NCBI RefSeq assembly: GCF_009765875.1
Contig: NZ_LMUP01000002.1
Span: forward strand, 434,001-498,000
Length of the DNA: 64,000 nt
Direction: 5' to 3'
DNA from: Pedobacter sp. L105
Lineage (GTDB): Bacteria; Bacteroidota; Bacteroidia; Sphingobacteriales; Sphingobacteriaceae
This document shows positions 1-7,713 of the stretch, piece by piece; position 1 is the stretch's first letter, and each line of letters starts with the position of its first letter. The position numbers and the translations under genes were made by a program. Under the pieces are notes generated by a model that worked only from the letters and a program-made list of their open reading frames with translations, was not told the DNA's origin and did no database searches.

Positions 1-1023
1 CAGTACCCAATACCGCAAACTGTCCATCATCAGCCGGAGCACATTTGGAAGATTGGCATTTAAAGTATTGCCGGTACCCGTATAATCCATATAATACCGT
101 TTATTCTCATCAGTTAAACGATAATAAGTGGCATTGTCTATCCCTTTAAAAGAAAGGGTTGGCCCCAGCTGATTTCCTTCACCGGTATGGTTATAGACCA
201 CATCCAGGATCACTTCTATTCCTGCTTTGTGCAGGGCCTTTACCATAGTTTTAAATTCGCCAACCTGCTGTCCGTGTTTACCGCTGGCAGAATAACGTGC
301 ATCAGGGGCAAAGAAACCCATGGTATTGTATCCCCAATAATTGGTGAGCCCTTTACTCTCCAGAGACCAGTCAGACAAAAAATCATGCACCGGCATCAGC
401 TCAATGGCAGTAATACCTAATTTTTTCAGGTAGTCAATTGTAATCTGATGGCCAATCGCTGCATAGGTACCCCTGATCTCTTCAGGAATATCAGGATGCA
501 GTTTTGTTAACCCTTTTACATGTGCCTCATAGATCACTGAATTATCATAAGGTATATCCGGACATTGATCACCTTCCCAATCAAATCCGGGATCAATGAC
601 AACGGATTTCGGCATGTAAACCGCACTGTCAGTATCACTAATCATCAAATCTTCTTTTTCATTACCAACTACATATCCGAATACAGCTTCATTCCATTCA
701 ATACATCCTGAATAGGCTTTGGCATATGGGTCAAGTAATAACTTTGCAGGATTAAAACGGTGACCATTCTCAGGTTCATAAGCCCCATGTACCCTAAAAC
801 CATAAAGCTGTCCGGGTTTTAAACCTTGTACATAGATATGCCAGGTAAAATCAGTTTGCTCAGTGATATCAAATTTCAAAGATTCTTTGTCTTCATTTTC
901 GGCATCAAACAGGCAAAGTTCTATAGTAGTGGCATTTTCAGAATAAAGCGTAAAATTAACTCCATTTCCATCCCAGGTAGAGCCAAGGGGAAATGGTTTT
1001 CCAGGAAGAGTTTTAAAATCCAT
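1..1023 (-). CDS. glgX: Glycogen debranching enzyme GlgX-like (GH13), 3' end outside window
   Basis: This is the N-terminal 341 codons of a GH13 alpha-1,6-debranching enzyme that would remove branches from glycogen or maltodextrin in the cytoplasm. The start is the ATG at 1023 ([14 protein letters not shown]), and no signal peptide is visible. Residues about 5-110 form a CBM48/E-set domain ([20 protein letters not shown]). The GH13 barrel follows, with conserved region I DVVYNH near residue 272 and the GlgX-like stretches YEAHVKGLT and [16 protein letters not shown]. The catalytic Asp and Glu regions lie beyond the window edge, so activity cannot be judged. A TreX-type isoamylase is the alternative. 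The family is secure and the exact specificity is inferred. Confidence 0.88.
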   Translation of the reverse strand, partial: MDFKTLPGKPFPLGSTWDGNGVNFTLYSENATTIELCLFDAENEDKESLKFDITEQTDFTWHIYVQGLKPGQLYGFRVHGAYEPENGHRFNPAKLLLDPYAKAYSGCIEWNEAVFGYVVGNEKEDLMISDTDSAVYMPKSVVIDPGFDWEGDQCPDIPYDNSVIYEAHVKGLTKLHPDIPEEIRGTYAAIGHQITIDYLKKLGITAIELMPVHDFLSDWSLESKGLTNYWGYNTMGFFAPDARYSASGKHGQQVGEFKTMVKALHKAGIEVILDVVYNHTGEGNQLGPTLSFKGIDNATYYRLTDENKRYYMDYTGTGNTLNANLPNVLRLMMDSLRYWVL

Positions 1024-1346
1024 TGCTGTTTAATATCGTGTTTAAAAATTTATCCCGTTCTTTTTGTGGATACCAGGATAAATTGAAATAACCAACAAAT
1101 CGTTAATTCGATGGTTTCGCTTTTCTCATAAAAGTGCTGGAATAAGCGTTTATCAAACATAAGATGACATTAAAACGCTTTTATCAGCGTATAAACACAA
1201 TTTTTTAAACTGTTTACAGTTCTACTGTCAGCTAAGAAGTTACTTTACCGACATATACACTTTGCATTAAAATAACATTATGTTTACATACCTGCCTTTA
1301 CTTTGCACACGTCTGAGAAACGTTCCAAAATAATCCAAGCCCATAC
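1024..1346. promoter_or_regulatory. Divergent intergenic region between glgX-like gene and phosphoesterase
   Basis: This is a 323-bp AT-rich spacer between divergent genes. No ORF in it looks real. An imperfect Bacteroidetes -7 element (TTACTTTG at 1298-1305) lies about 40 bp before the phosphoesterase ATG and is a weak promoter candidate. I saw no clear repeat or operator. Confidence 0.3.
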
Positions 1347-2726
1347 ATGAAATCAATTTTTACCCTTCGCCATATACGTACGATTACCCTGATCACTGGT
1401 ACGGCAGGCATCTTACTGTTAACGTTAACCCTTTCTGCTTACCAGTCAAAAAAAAGTAAATCACCTGCTAAACCCGGAATCAATAAAGTAGGTCATGTTG
1501 TAGTGATCTACCTTGAAAATCATAGCTTTGATAATCTTTACGGACAATTTGAAGGGGCTAACGGATTAGCGGATGCCAGCGAAACAAGCGTGAAACAGGT
1601 GGATGACAAAGATCATGTTTATACTTATCTCCCTGCTATTCCGGGTTCAAGTGCTTTTCCGTTAAATCTTCCCAATACTTATTTCAATATCGACCAATAC
1701 ATACCGGCCGATCAGCTGACACCTGATGTATTACATCGTTTTTACCAGGAAAAAATGCAGATCAATGGCGGCAAAATGAATAAATTCGTTCTGTACAATA
1801 ACTCTAAAGGATTTACTATGGGTTATTACAAAACGAGTTTATTACCCATGACTAAAATTGCAAAGCAATATACCCTTTGTGACAATTTCTTCCACAGTGC
1901 TTTCGGTGGCTCTTTTTTAAACCACCAATGGTTAATTGCAGCTGCCAGCCCTGTCTTTCCTAATGCGCCGGCAAACATGATAGCAAAGCTAGATGCTACT
2001 GGCCGTGTGATCTCGGACGGAACGGTAACGCCAGATAAATATGTGGTCAATACCAGTTACTCTGTAAATGCCCCCCACCCTATAGGCGTTAGTCCCGCAA
2101 GTTTTGTCCCTAATCAAACGGCTCCAACTATTGGCGACCGCTTAAGTGACAAGAATATCTCATGGGCATGGTATTCCGGTGGCTGGGATAATGCACTGGC
2201 AGGTAAGCCGGCTCCTACTTTCCAGTTCCATCATCAGCCATTTGCCTATTTTGCTACTTACGCAGACGGCACACAGGCAAAAAAAGATCACCTGAAAGAT
2301 GAAACCAATTTTTTTGCAGCAGCAAAAAATGGTAGGCTTCCCAGCGTTTCCTTTGTAAAACCACTGGGAGTTGACACAGAACATCCTGGTTACTCAGATC
2401 TGTATCACGGCGAAAGCCACACCGTTGAGCTGATCAATGCTGTATTAAACGGACCCAATGGAAAAGATGCGGTGGTCATTGTCACTTATGATGAAAATGG
2501 TGGTTTTTGGGACCATGTAGCCCCACCTGTAATTGATAAAAAATGGGGCCCGGGTAACCGTGTACCGGCAATCATTATCTCTCCTTTTGCAAAAAAAGGT
2601 TTTGTAGACCATACCCAATATGAAACGATCAGTATCCTTGCTTTTATTGAAGAAAGATGGGGGCTAAAGCCGCTCAATAACCGTGATAAAAACGCAAATC
2701 CATTGCAAAATGCATTCAATTTTTAA
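1347..2726 (+). CDS. Secreted phosphoesterase (phospholipase C / acid phosphatase family, PF04185-like)
   Basis: A 459-aa exported metal-dependent phosphoesterase of the bacterial phospholipase C/AcpA family in the alkaline phosphatase superfamily. It begins with a hydrophobic N-terminal segment (residues about 13-32), then the family's first motif, VVVIYLENHSFDN (residues about 51-62). Further conserved stretches are FGGSFLNHQW near residue 190, EHPGYSDLYHGE near 345 and VTYDENGGFWDHVAPP near 375-392, which carry metal-binding Asp, Glu, Asn and His. The substrate could be a phospholipid, a nucleotide or another phosphoester; the sequence does not decide this. The next gene starts 5 bp downstream, so the two are probably co-transcribed. 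Confidence 0.87.
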   Translation: MKSIFTLRHIRTITLITGTAGILLLTLTLSAYQSKKSKSPAKPGINKVGHVVVIYLENHSFDNLYGQFEGANGLADASETSVKQVDDKDHVYTYLPAIPGSSAFPLNLPNTYFNIDQYIPADQLTPDVLHRFYQEKMQINGGKMNKFVLYNNSKGFTMGYYKTSLLPMTKIAKQYTLCDNFFHSAFGGSFLNHQWLIAAASPVFPNAPANMIAKLDATGRVISDGTVTPDKYVVNTSYSVNAPHPIGVSPASFVPNQTAPTIGDRLSDKNISWAWYSGGWDNALAGKPAPTFQFHHQPFAYFATYADGTQAKKDHLKDETNFFAAAKNGRLPSVSFVKPLGVDTEHPGYSDLYHGESHTVELINAVLNGPNGKDAVVIVTYDENGGFWDHVAPPVIDKKWGPGNRVPAIIISPFAKKGFVDHTQYETISILAFIEERWGLKPLNNRDKNANPLQNAFNF

Positions 2727-2731
2727 TCTTC

Positions 2732-4525
2732 TTGAAAGGAAGACTGCTATCGGTATTGCTAATTGTAAGTATAGGACTTTTTACTTTTTCATGTAAACGC
2801 AAAAAAGCAGTTCCTGAAAAAGATATTGCAAAAACGCTCATCAATCAGATTAATAGTTTTTCCGGATTGGCCCGTCAATTACAGACTGGTTTGGAAAATA
2901 GCAGCCTCAATGAAAAACAAGTTCAGCAGCAGTTCCTGCAACTCAGGTTATCCTATAAGAAATTTGAATGGGCTGCTGAATATTTTACACCCAATATTAC
3001 ACGATTTGTAAACGGCCCTCCTGTACCAGAAGTAGAAATGACAACAGGCTCGGTACTGGATCCTGCAGGGCTTCAGGTGATAGAAGCTTTTCTATTTCCT
3101 CATTACGATCACATTCAGAAAAAAGAACTGGTTCAACAGCTCAAACTACTGCAAATTGATTGCTCCAGGTATAAAGTATATTTTAACAATATTGATTTGT
3201 TAAACTGGCAGATATTTGATGCGGCCAGGCTGGAAGTATTCAGGATATTGACATTAGGCATCACAGGCTTTGATAATCCGCTCACGCTAAAGAGTATGAA
3301 AGAAGCAGCAGTAAGTCTGCAAAGCCTGCAAGCTGTGATGATAAATTATACAGATCAGGGAAACCCGGATATGTTAACAGCAAAAATAGACGCAGCAAAA
3401 AACTACCTCTATATCAATCAGGATTTCAATTCCTTTAACAGGGCAGCATTTATTACCGGATATGGTAATGCCATTACGATAGCCATCACCAGCCAGCAGC
3501 AGGAATTACATATTCCCCTGATTAAATATAACCGTTTGTTACGCCAGGAAGCAGGAACCTTATTTGACAAAGATGCCTTTGATGTAAATGCTTATGCCCC
3601 CGGCCCCTCCTATTTTCAAACAGCCAAAAAGATAGCCCTGGGTAAAAAATTATTCGCTGACCCGCAGCTATCAGGAAATTTGTCAAGAAGCTGCTCTTCC
3701 TGCCATCAGCCCGACAATGCTTTTACTGACAAGCTGATAAAAAATACAGTTTTTAAGAAGAAGATCCTGCTGAGAAGAAATACGCCCACGTTATTGAATG
3801 CAGCGTTACAACCTTCGCAATTTTATGACCTGCGGGCACATACACTGGAAGATCAGGCGATGGATGTGATACAGAACAAGGATGAAATGCATGGTTCTAT
3901 GAAGGTGCTGATCAGCCGGCTCTGGAAAAATAAAACTTACAGAAAGTTGTTTGCAGATGCCTACCCGGAAAAAGGCAGGACCGGTATAGATACATTGGAA
4001 GTTACCAATGCCATCGGTGCTTTTGTACGTAGTCTTACCCAGCTAAACAGCCGTTTTGACGACTACATGAGGGGTGATAAAACCTCCATGAACACACAGG
4101 AACTGAATGGTTTTAACCTGTTTATGGGGAAGGCAAAATGTGCTACCTGCCATTACATGCCTTTATTCAATGGAACCCTTCCTCCAAAATATACGAAGAT
4201 GGATGCTGAGGTAATAACTGTACCCCGGTTTAAAGGAAAAAAGGTCATTGATCCTGATCAAGGGGCTTATGAGGTGGTGCAAACCCCATCTTTTAAGCAT
4301 GCCTTTAAAACTACTACTGTCCGTAATGCGTCACGCACAGCACCTTATATGCATAATGGTGTTTTCAGCACACTGGATGAAGTAGTTGATTTTTATAACA
4401 AAGGTGGCGGCGCCGGTATGGGGATAAAAACCGACAATCAAACTTTATCGGCCGACCAACTCCACCTGACTGCAAAAGAAACCAGCGACCTGGTTGCCTT
4501 TATCAAAAGTCTGGACAGTAAATAA
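2732..4525 (+). CDS. Di-haem cytochrome c peroxidase-family lipoprotein with long N-terminal domain
   Basis: A 597-aa protein of the CcpA/MauG family. The start is a TTG codon 5 bp after the phosphoesterase stop; the encoded segment MKGRLLSVLLIVSIG ends in the lipobox FTFSC, so it is an SPII lipoprotein. Residues about 30-280 are helical and resemble the imelysin-like N-terminal extension of many Bacteroidetes peroxidases (KKFEWAAEYF). The peroxidase module follows, with haem-binding CSSCH at about 321-325 and CATCH at about 470-474, and AFTD, RNTPTLLNA and RNASRTAPYMHNG as family landmarks. It is about 250 residues longer than classical CCP because of the extension. It probably reduces peroxide or oxidises a partner in the periplasm; the electron donor is unknown. 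Confidence 0.88.
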   Translation: MKGRLLSVLLIVSIGLFTFSCKRKKAVPEKDIAKTLINQINSFSGLARQLQTGLENSSLNEKQVQQQFLQLRLSYKKFEWAAEYFTPNITRFVNGPPVPEVEMTTGSVLDPAGLQVIEAFLFPHYDHIQKKELVQQLKLLQIDCSRYKVYFNNIDLLNWQIFDAARLEVFRILTLGITGFDNPLTLKSMKEAAVSLQSLQAVMINYTDQGNPDMLTAKIDAAKNYLYINQDFNSFNRAAFITGYGNAITIAITSQQQELHIPLIKYNRLLRQEAGTLFDKDAFDVNAYAPGPSYFQTAKKIALGKKLFADPQLSGNLSRSCSSCHQPDNAFTDKLIKNTVFKKKILLRRNTPTLLNAALQPSQFYDLRAHTLEDQAMDVIQNKDEMHGSMKVLISRLWKNKTYRKLFADAYPEKGRTGIDTLEVTNAIGAFVRSLTQLNSRFDDYMRGDKTSMNTQELNGFNLFMGKAKCATCHYMPLFNGTLPPKYTKMDAEVITVPRFKGKKVIDPDQGAYEVVQTPSFKHAFKTTTVRNASRTAPYMHNGVFSTLDEVVDFYNKGGGAGMGIKTDNQTLSADQLHLTAKETSDLVAFIKSLDSK

Positions 4526-4527
4526 AG

Positions 4528-4559
4528 CCGTTATGCCTCCCGTTAAAAAGGCATAACGG
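4528..4559. terminator. Bidirectional hairpin between convergent genes
   Basis: CCGTTATGCC and GGCATAACGG form a perfect 10-bp stem with a 12-base loop, between the convergent peroxidase and siderophore synthetase stops. The T-run is weak, so the hairpin is clear but termination is inferred. Confidence 0.7.
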
Positions 4560-4568
4560 ATGTGTCTG

Positions 4569-6383
4569 TTAAATAACTTCTTCTAAATCCCTGATCGCTA
4601 AGGCAACCGGATTGATTAAAGTTCCTATCATTTCAGGAACCGGTACATCAGTGCTTTCGCTGTATCCATGCGTTAATAAACGAACACGGTTAATACAAAC
4701 ACGGGTAAATTCAGGAACAAACAAATCAAATTTCTCGTATTTTGAACTTAGCTCAGGATTTTCTGTTTGGAATGCTAAAATGGTATCTGCTACACTTTTC
4801 CAAAAAACAGTTTCGTCCAATCCTGCATAACTATGAAAAATGTTACTCAAATACCTGAACACTGCATCAAAAATTCCAGACAGGATAAAGAGCGGCGCAA
4901 GCTCATCATCAATCTCTCTTAATACATTCACCAGGTCTTCCGGCAATTTAGCCTTCGATTCTTCTGTTAATACAATTTCTTCCACAAAATCTTTGATGAT
5001 AATCCTTTGCGGAATGTAGTCTTTCATCACCAGAATTGTGTTCTCCCCATGAGGGCTAAAGAAAAATGCATGCTGATAAAAGATCCTCAGGATGGGTTTA
5101 AGATAAGCTTTCAGATAAGCATCCAACCATGCTGCTGCACTAATACCCGATTTTTCGATCATCGCCCCTACCAGGCTTTTCCCCTTATCATCAACATATA
5201 ATAAGCTGGCCATCGTCATGATCTTCTCTCCAGGCTGCAGGTAGTTTTCTGCACTTTCACGCCAGATTACGCCCAAAAATTCCTGGTATTGGTAGGGCGA
5301 CTGTGGAATAGCACTATACTGCGGATGTGTATAAGCCGCAGTAGCTACCTCACCCAAAAGCACCACTCCTGTTTCCTTTAAATAGGTATCTCCCTCCAGC
5401 ATATCTTTAGCCCATTGGGTAACCCGCGGAGCGATAGTCAGTTTTTTTGGTGATAAACCTCTGTATATGGATGTGTTCAGGATAGAAATAGCTGTTTTCA
5501 CATAGTGTTTTCGCGGATTGCTGGTATTGAAGAAAGTACGGATACTTTGCTGGCACATGTACTTATCATAGCCCAAAGCGAGGGGAACGATATACTGATT
5601 GGCCAGGTCATGCGCCAGGTTCAGCACAATCTTATTGTTCCATTGCCATTCATGAACAGGAATAAACAGGTAATCTTCAGGATTAAGGTTCTTATCCTTT
5701 AAGATCTCATTAAACTCATCCAATTGCTCTGTACCTAATTCCTGTATATAAAATGCAGCGGCATTCATACTTTTCAGGGAATTAAAAGCTGCACGTTTCC
5801 GGTGAACAGCCAGCCAGGCCAACTGTGTGGATTGCCCGGCTTCCGGTGCATATTTACCCTGATCAGTATGGTTAAAACCGATCCTGCCCTTATTTATGGT
5901 TGCCCAGGGATGCCCGTCCATCTGGTGCTCTATTGTTTGATAGTCGGCATCAGCCAGCTGATCTGCTGTTAAACGCCCCTTTTCATGGATATAAGCGTCA
6001 GCATATAGGGTATTGAGTGTTTCTTCAACAAAATGTGCAAGGGTAAATGATTTTACGCCAAAAGTTTGCTGTGTTTCTGTAAAAAAGGCTGGTGCATTGT
6101 CAACAGGAACAGCTGTTCCTTCGATGTATTTCTTTAGCGTATCCTTAGCAATGTGCCAGTAATCCAGTGCGCGATAGCTGGCAGAAAAAGTATAATAGAT
6201 ATGCTGATGGTCGGTCGCTAAACTGAAATGGGTTAAACCAGAGGGATCAGTCCCTGTAATTTCAGGTTCTGCCAACCGCTCATGCATCAGTTCTACAATA
6301 GCTTTAGCGATATAATTTAAATTTACCTTATCCCAAACTGCCTTATCAAGCGGTTTAATATGATTAAATTGATTGTAATTCAT
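4569..6383 (-). CDS. IucA/IucC-type NIS siderophore synthetase
   Basis: A 604-aa ATP-dependent NRPS-independent siderophore synthetase that condenses a carboxylate with a hydroxamate amine. Family landmarks are visible: GHPWATINKGRIGF (substrate/ATP region) near residue 150, the FIPVHEWQWNN stretch near 240, SIRTFFNTSNP near 275 and the ATP-site HGENTILVMKDY near 450. It is the last gene of the four-gene operon and its start overlaps the hydroxylase stop by 20 bp, which suggests translational coupling. With the NIS domain of the upstream fusion it gives two synthetases, as in the IucA/IucC and RhbC/RhbF pairs that join two amines to citrate. Which of the two acts first cannot be read from sequence. 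Confidence 0.93.
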   Translation of the reverse strand: MNYNQFNHIKPLDKAVWDKVNLNYIAKAIVELMHERLAEPEITGTDPSGLTHFSLATDHQHIYYTFSASYRALDYWHIAKDTLKKYIEGTAVPVDNAPAFFTETQQTFGVKSFTLAHFVEETLNTLYADAYIHEKGRLTADQLADADYQTIEHQMDGHPWATINKGRIGFNHTDQGKYAPEAGQSTQLAWLAVHRKRAAFNSLKSMNAAAFYIQELGTEQLDEFNEILKDKNLNPEDYLFIPVHEWQWNNKIVLNLAHDLANQYIVPLALGYDKYMCQQSIRTFFNTSNPRKHYVKTAISILNTSIYRGLSPKKLTIAPRVTQWAKDMLEGDTYLKETGVVLLGEVATAAYTHPQYSAIPQSPYQYQEFLGVIWRESAENYLQPGEKIMTMASLLYVDDKGKSLVGAMIEKSGISAAAWLDAYLKAYLKPILRIFYQHAFFFSPHGENTILVMKDYIPQRIIIKDFVEEIVLTEESKAKLPEDLVNVLREIDDELAPLFILSGIFDAVFRYLSNIFHSYAGLDETVFWKSVADTILAFQTENPELSSKYEKFDLFVPEFTRVCINRVRLLTHGYSESTDVPVPEMIGTLINPVALAIRDLEEVI

Positions 6384-7710
6384 GGTTCACTGCTTTAAAT
6401 GCTGATAATTCGTTATTTGTCTCTACACCAAACTGCTGGAAGGCAATCCGTTTTTCTACTTTATACACATCTCTGTCTAACACGGTATTGATAATAATTG
6501 AATTGCGGTAGGCACCCATTCCCAGATCAGGAGTCACAAAACCATGGGTATGCAATTCTGCATTTTGAATAAAGATTTCATCTCCGTGTTGATCAATTGT
6601 ATAGTTACGTCCAACCTGATATTGGTTATCGTCATTGCGTAATATCCTGTGGTTGATGCCTTCCAGAAAGGAAGGTTCTTTGTAAGTGTAACCGGTGGCC
6701 ATGACAATAAAATCAGTTTGCCCGGTAAAAGCCTGTTCCTGTTCAACATGATAAAACTGCATATCATACTTTCCATCCTCTGCGATGTCAATAGCATCTA
6801 GCTGGCAATTGGTGTTTAAAGACACTTTTAATTGATCATTATCCACGCTCAATTCATACAACTTATCAAAGATCTGATTGATCAGATCGAAATTAATCCC
6901 CTTAAACAACTGGTTTTGCTGTGCCAAAACCTGCTTGCGCTTTGCTCCTGGCAGATTATAAAAATAATCTACGTACTCCGGAGAGGTTAATTCCAGGGTT
7001 AACTTGGAATATTCAAGAGGGAAAAAACGATCAGGGCGGGTAAACCATTTCAATTGTAATCCATTTTCCAGCTCAGGCAGCAGATCGTAGAATATTTCTG
7101 CAGCACTCTGACCAGAACCAATGATACTTACACATCGATGGGTTAATAGTTCTTCCTTAACATTTAAATATTCGGCCGTATGAATAACTTTTGGGTGTAT
7201 TTTGCGGTCTACAAATTCTGGAACTTTAGGGACTGTTCCTGTTCCCAAAACAAGCTTACGCGTGTAAAAGATTTTCTTTTCCAGGGTCACCTGATCTTCT
7301 ACAATCAGTTCATAAAGATGATCCCCGTTTTGGTAGCTGACGCTTAACACCTTCTGATTAAACTGGCAGGATGGTAACAGGCTAACCACCCACTTGCAAT
7401 AGGCATTATACTCCTTCCGGAGTATATAGAAATTTTCCCTGATATAGAATTTATACAAGCGGTCTGTTTGTTTCAGGAAATTTAAAAAACTGTATGGGCT
7501 TGTCGGGTCAGCCATTGTTACCAGGTCAGCCATAAAAGGAACCTGTAAGGTGGCATCGCTTAATAGCATACCGGGATGCCAGTTAAAAACCGGCGCCTGA
7601 TCAAAAAACAGAACGGATAAATCTTCTATAGGCGCTGCCAGGGCAGCCAATCCTAAATTAAAAGGGCCGATACCAATACCTATGATATCATATATTTTTT
7701 GTGTTTTCAT
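6364..7710 (-). CDS. L-lysine/diamine N-monooxygenase (IucD/AlcA/DesB family)
   Basis: A 448-aa flavin-dependent N-hydroxylating monooxygenase that would oxidise the amine of lysine, ornithine or a diamine using NADPH and oxygen, the first step in making a hydroxamate. The FAD motif GIGIGPFNLGLA is at residues about 10-22. The NADPH-site motif SIIGSGQSAAEIF is near residue 200 and the ATGY motif (VMATGYTYKEP) near 342. Since the operon also encodes a decarboxylase, the substrate is more likely a diamine such as cadaverine (as with DesB or AlcA) than an amino acid. The upstream fusion gene ends 3 bp before its start. The protein is cytoplasmic. Confidence 0.92.
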   Translation of the reverse strand: MKTQKIYDIIGIGIGPFNLGLAALAAPIEDLSVLFFDQAPVFNWHPGMLLSDATLQVPFMADLVTMADPTSPYSFLNFLKQTDRLYKFYIRENFYILRKEYNAYCKWVVSLLPSCQFNQKVLSVSYQNGDHLYELIVEDQVTLEKKIFYTRKLVLGTGTVPKVPEFVDRKIHPKVIHTAEYLNVKEELLTHRCVSIIGSGQSAAEIFYDLLPELENGLQLKWFTRPDRFFPLEYSKLTLELTSPEYVDYFYNLPGAKRKQVLAQQNQLFKGINFDLINQIFDKLYELSVDNDQLKVSLNTNCQLDAIDIAEDGKYDMQFYHVEQEQAFTGQTDFIVMATGYTYKEPSFLEGINHRILRNDDNQYQVGRNYTIDQHGDEIFIQNAELHTHGFVTPDLGMGAYRNSIIINTVLDRDVYKVEKRIAFQQFGVETNNELSAFKAVNHELQSI

Positions 7711-7713
7711 GTG

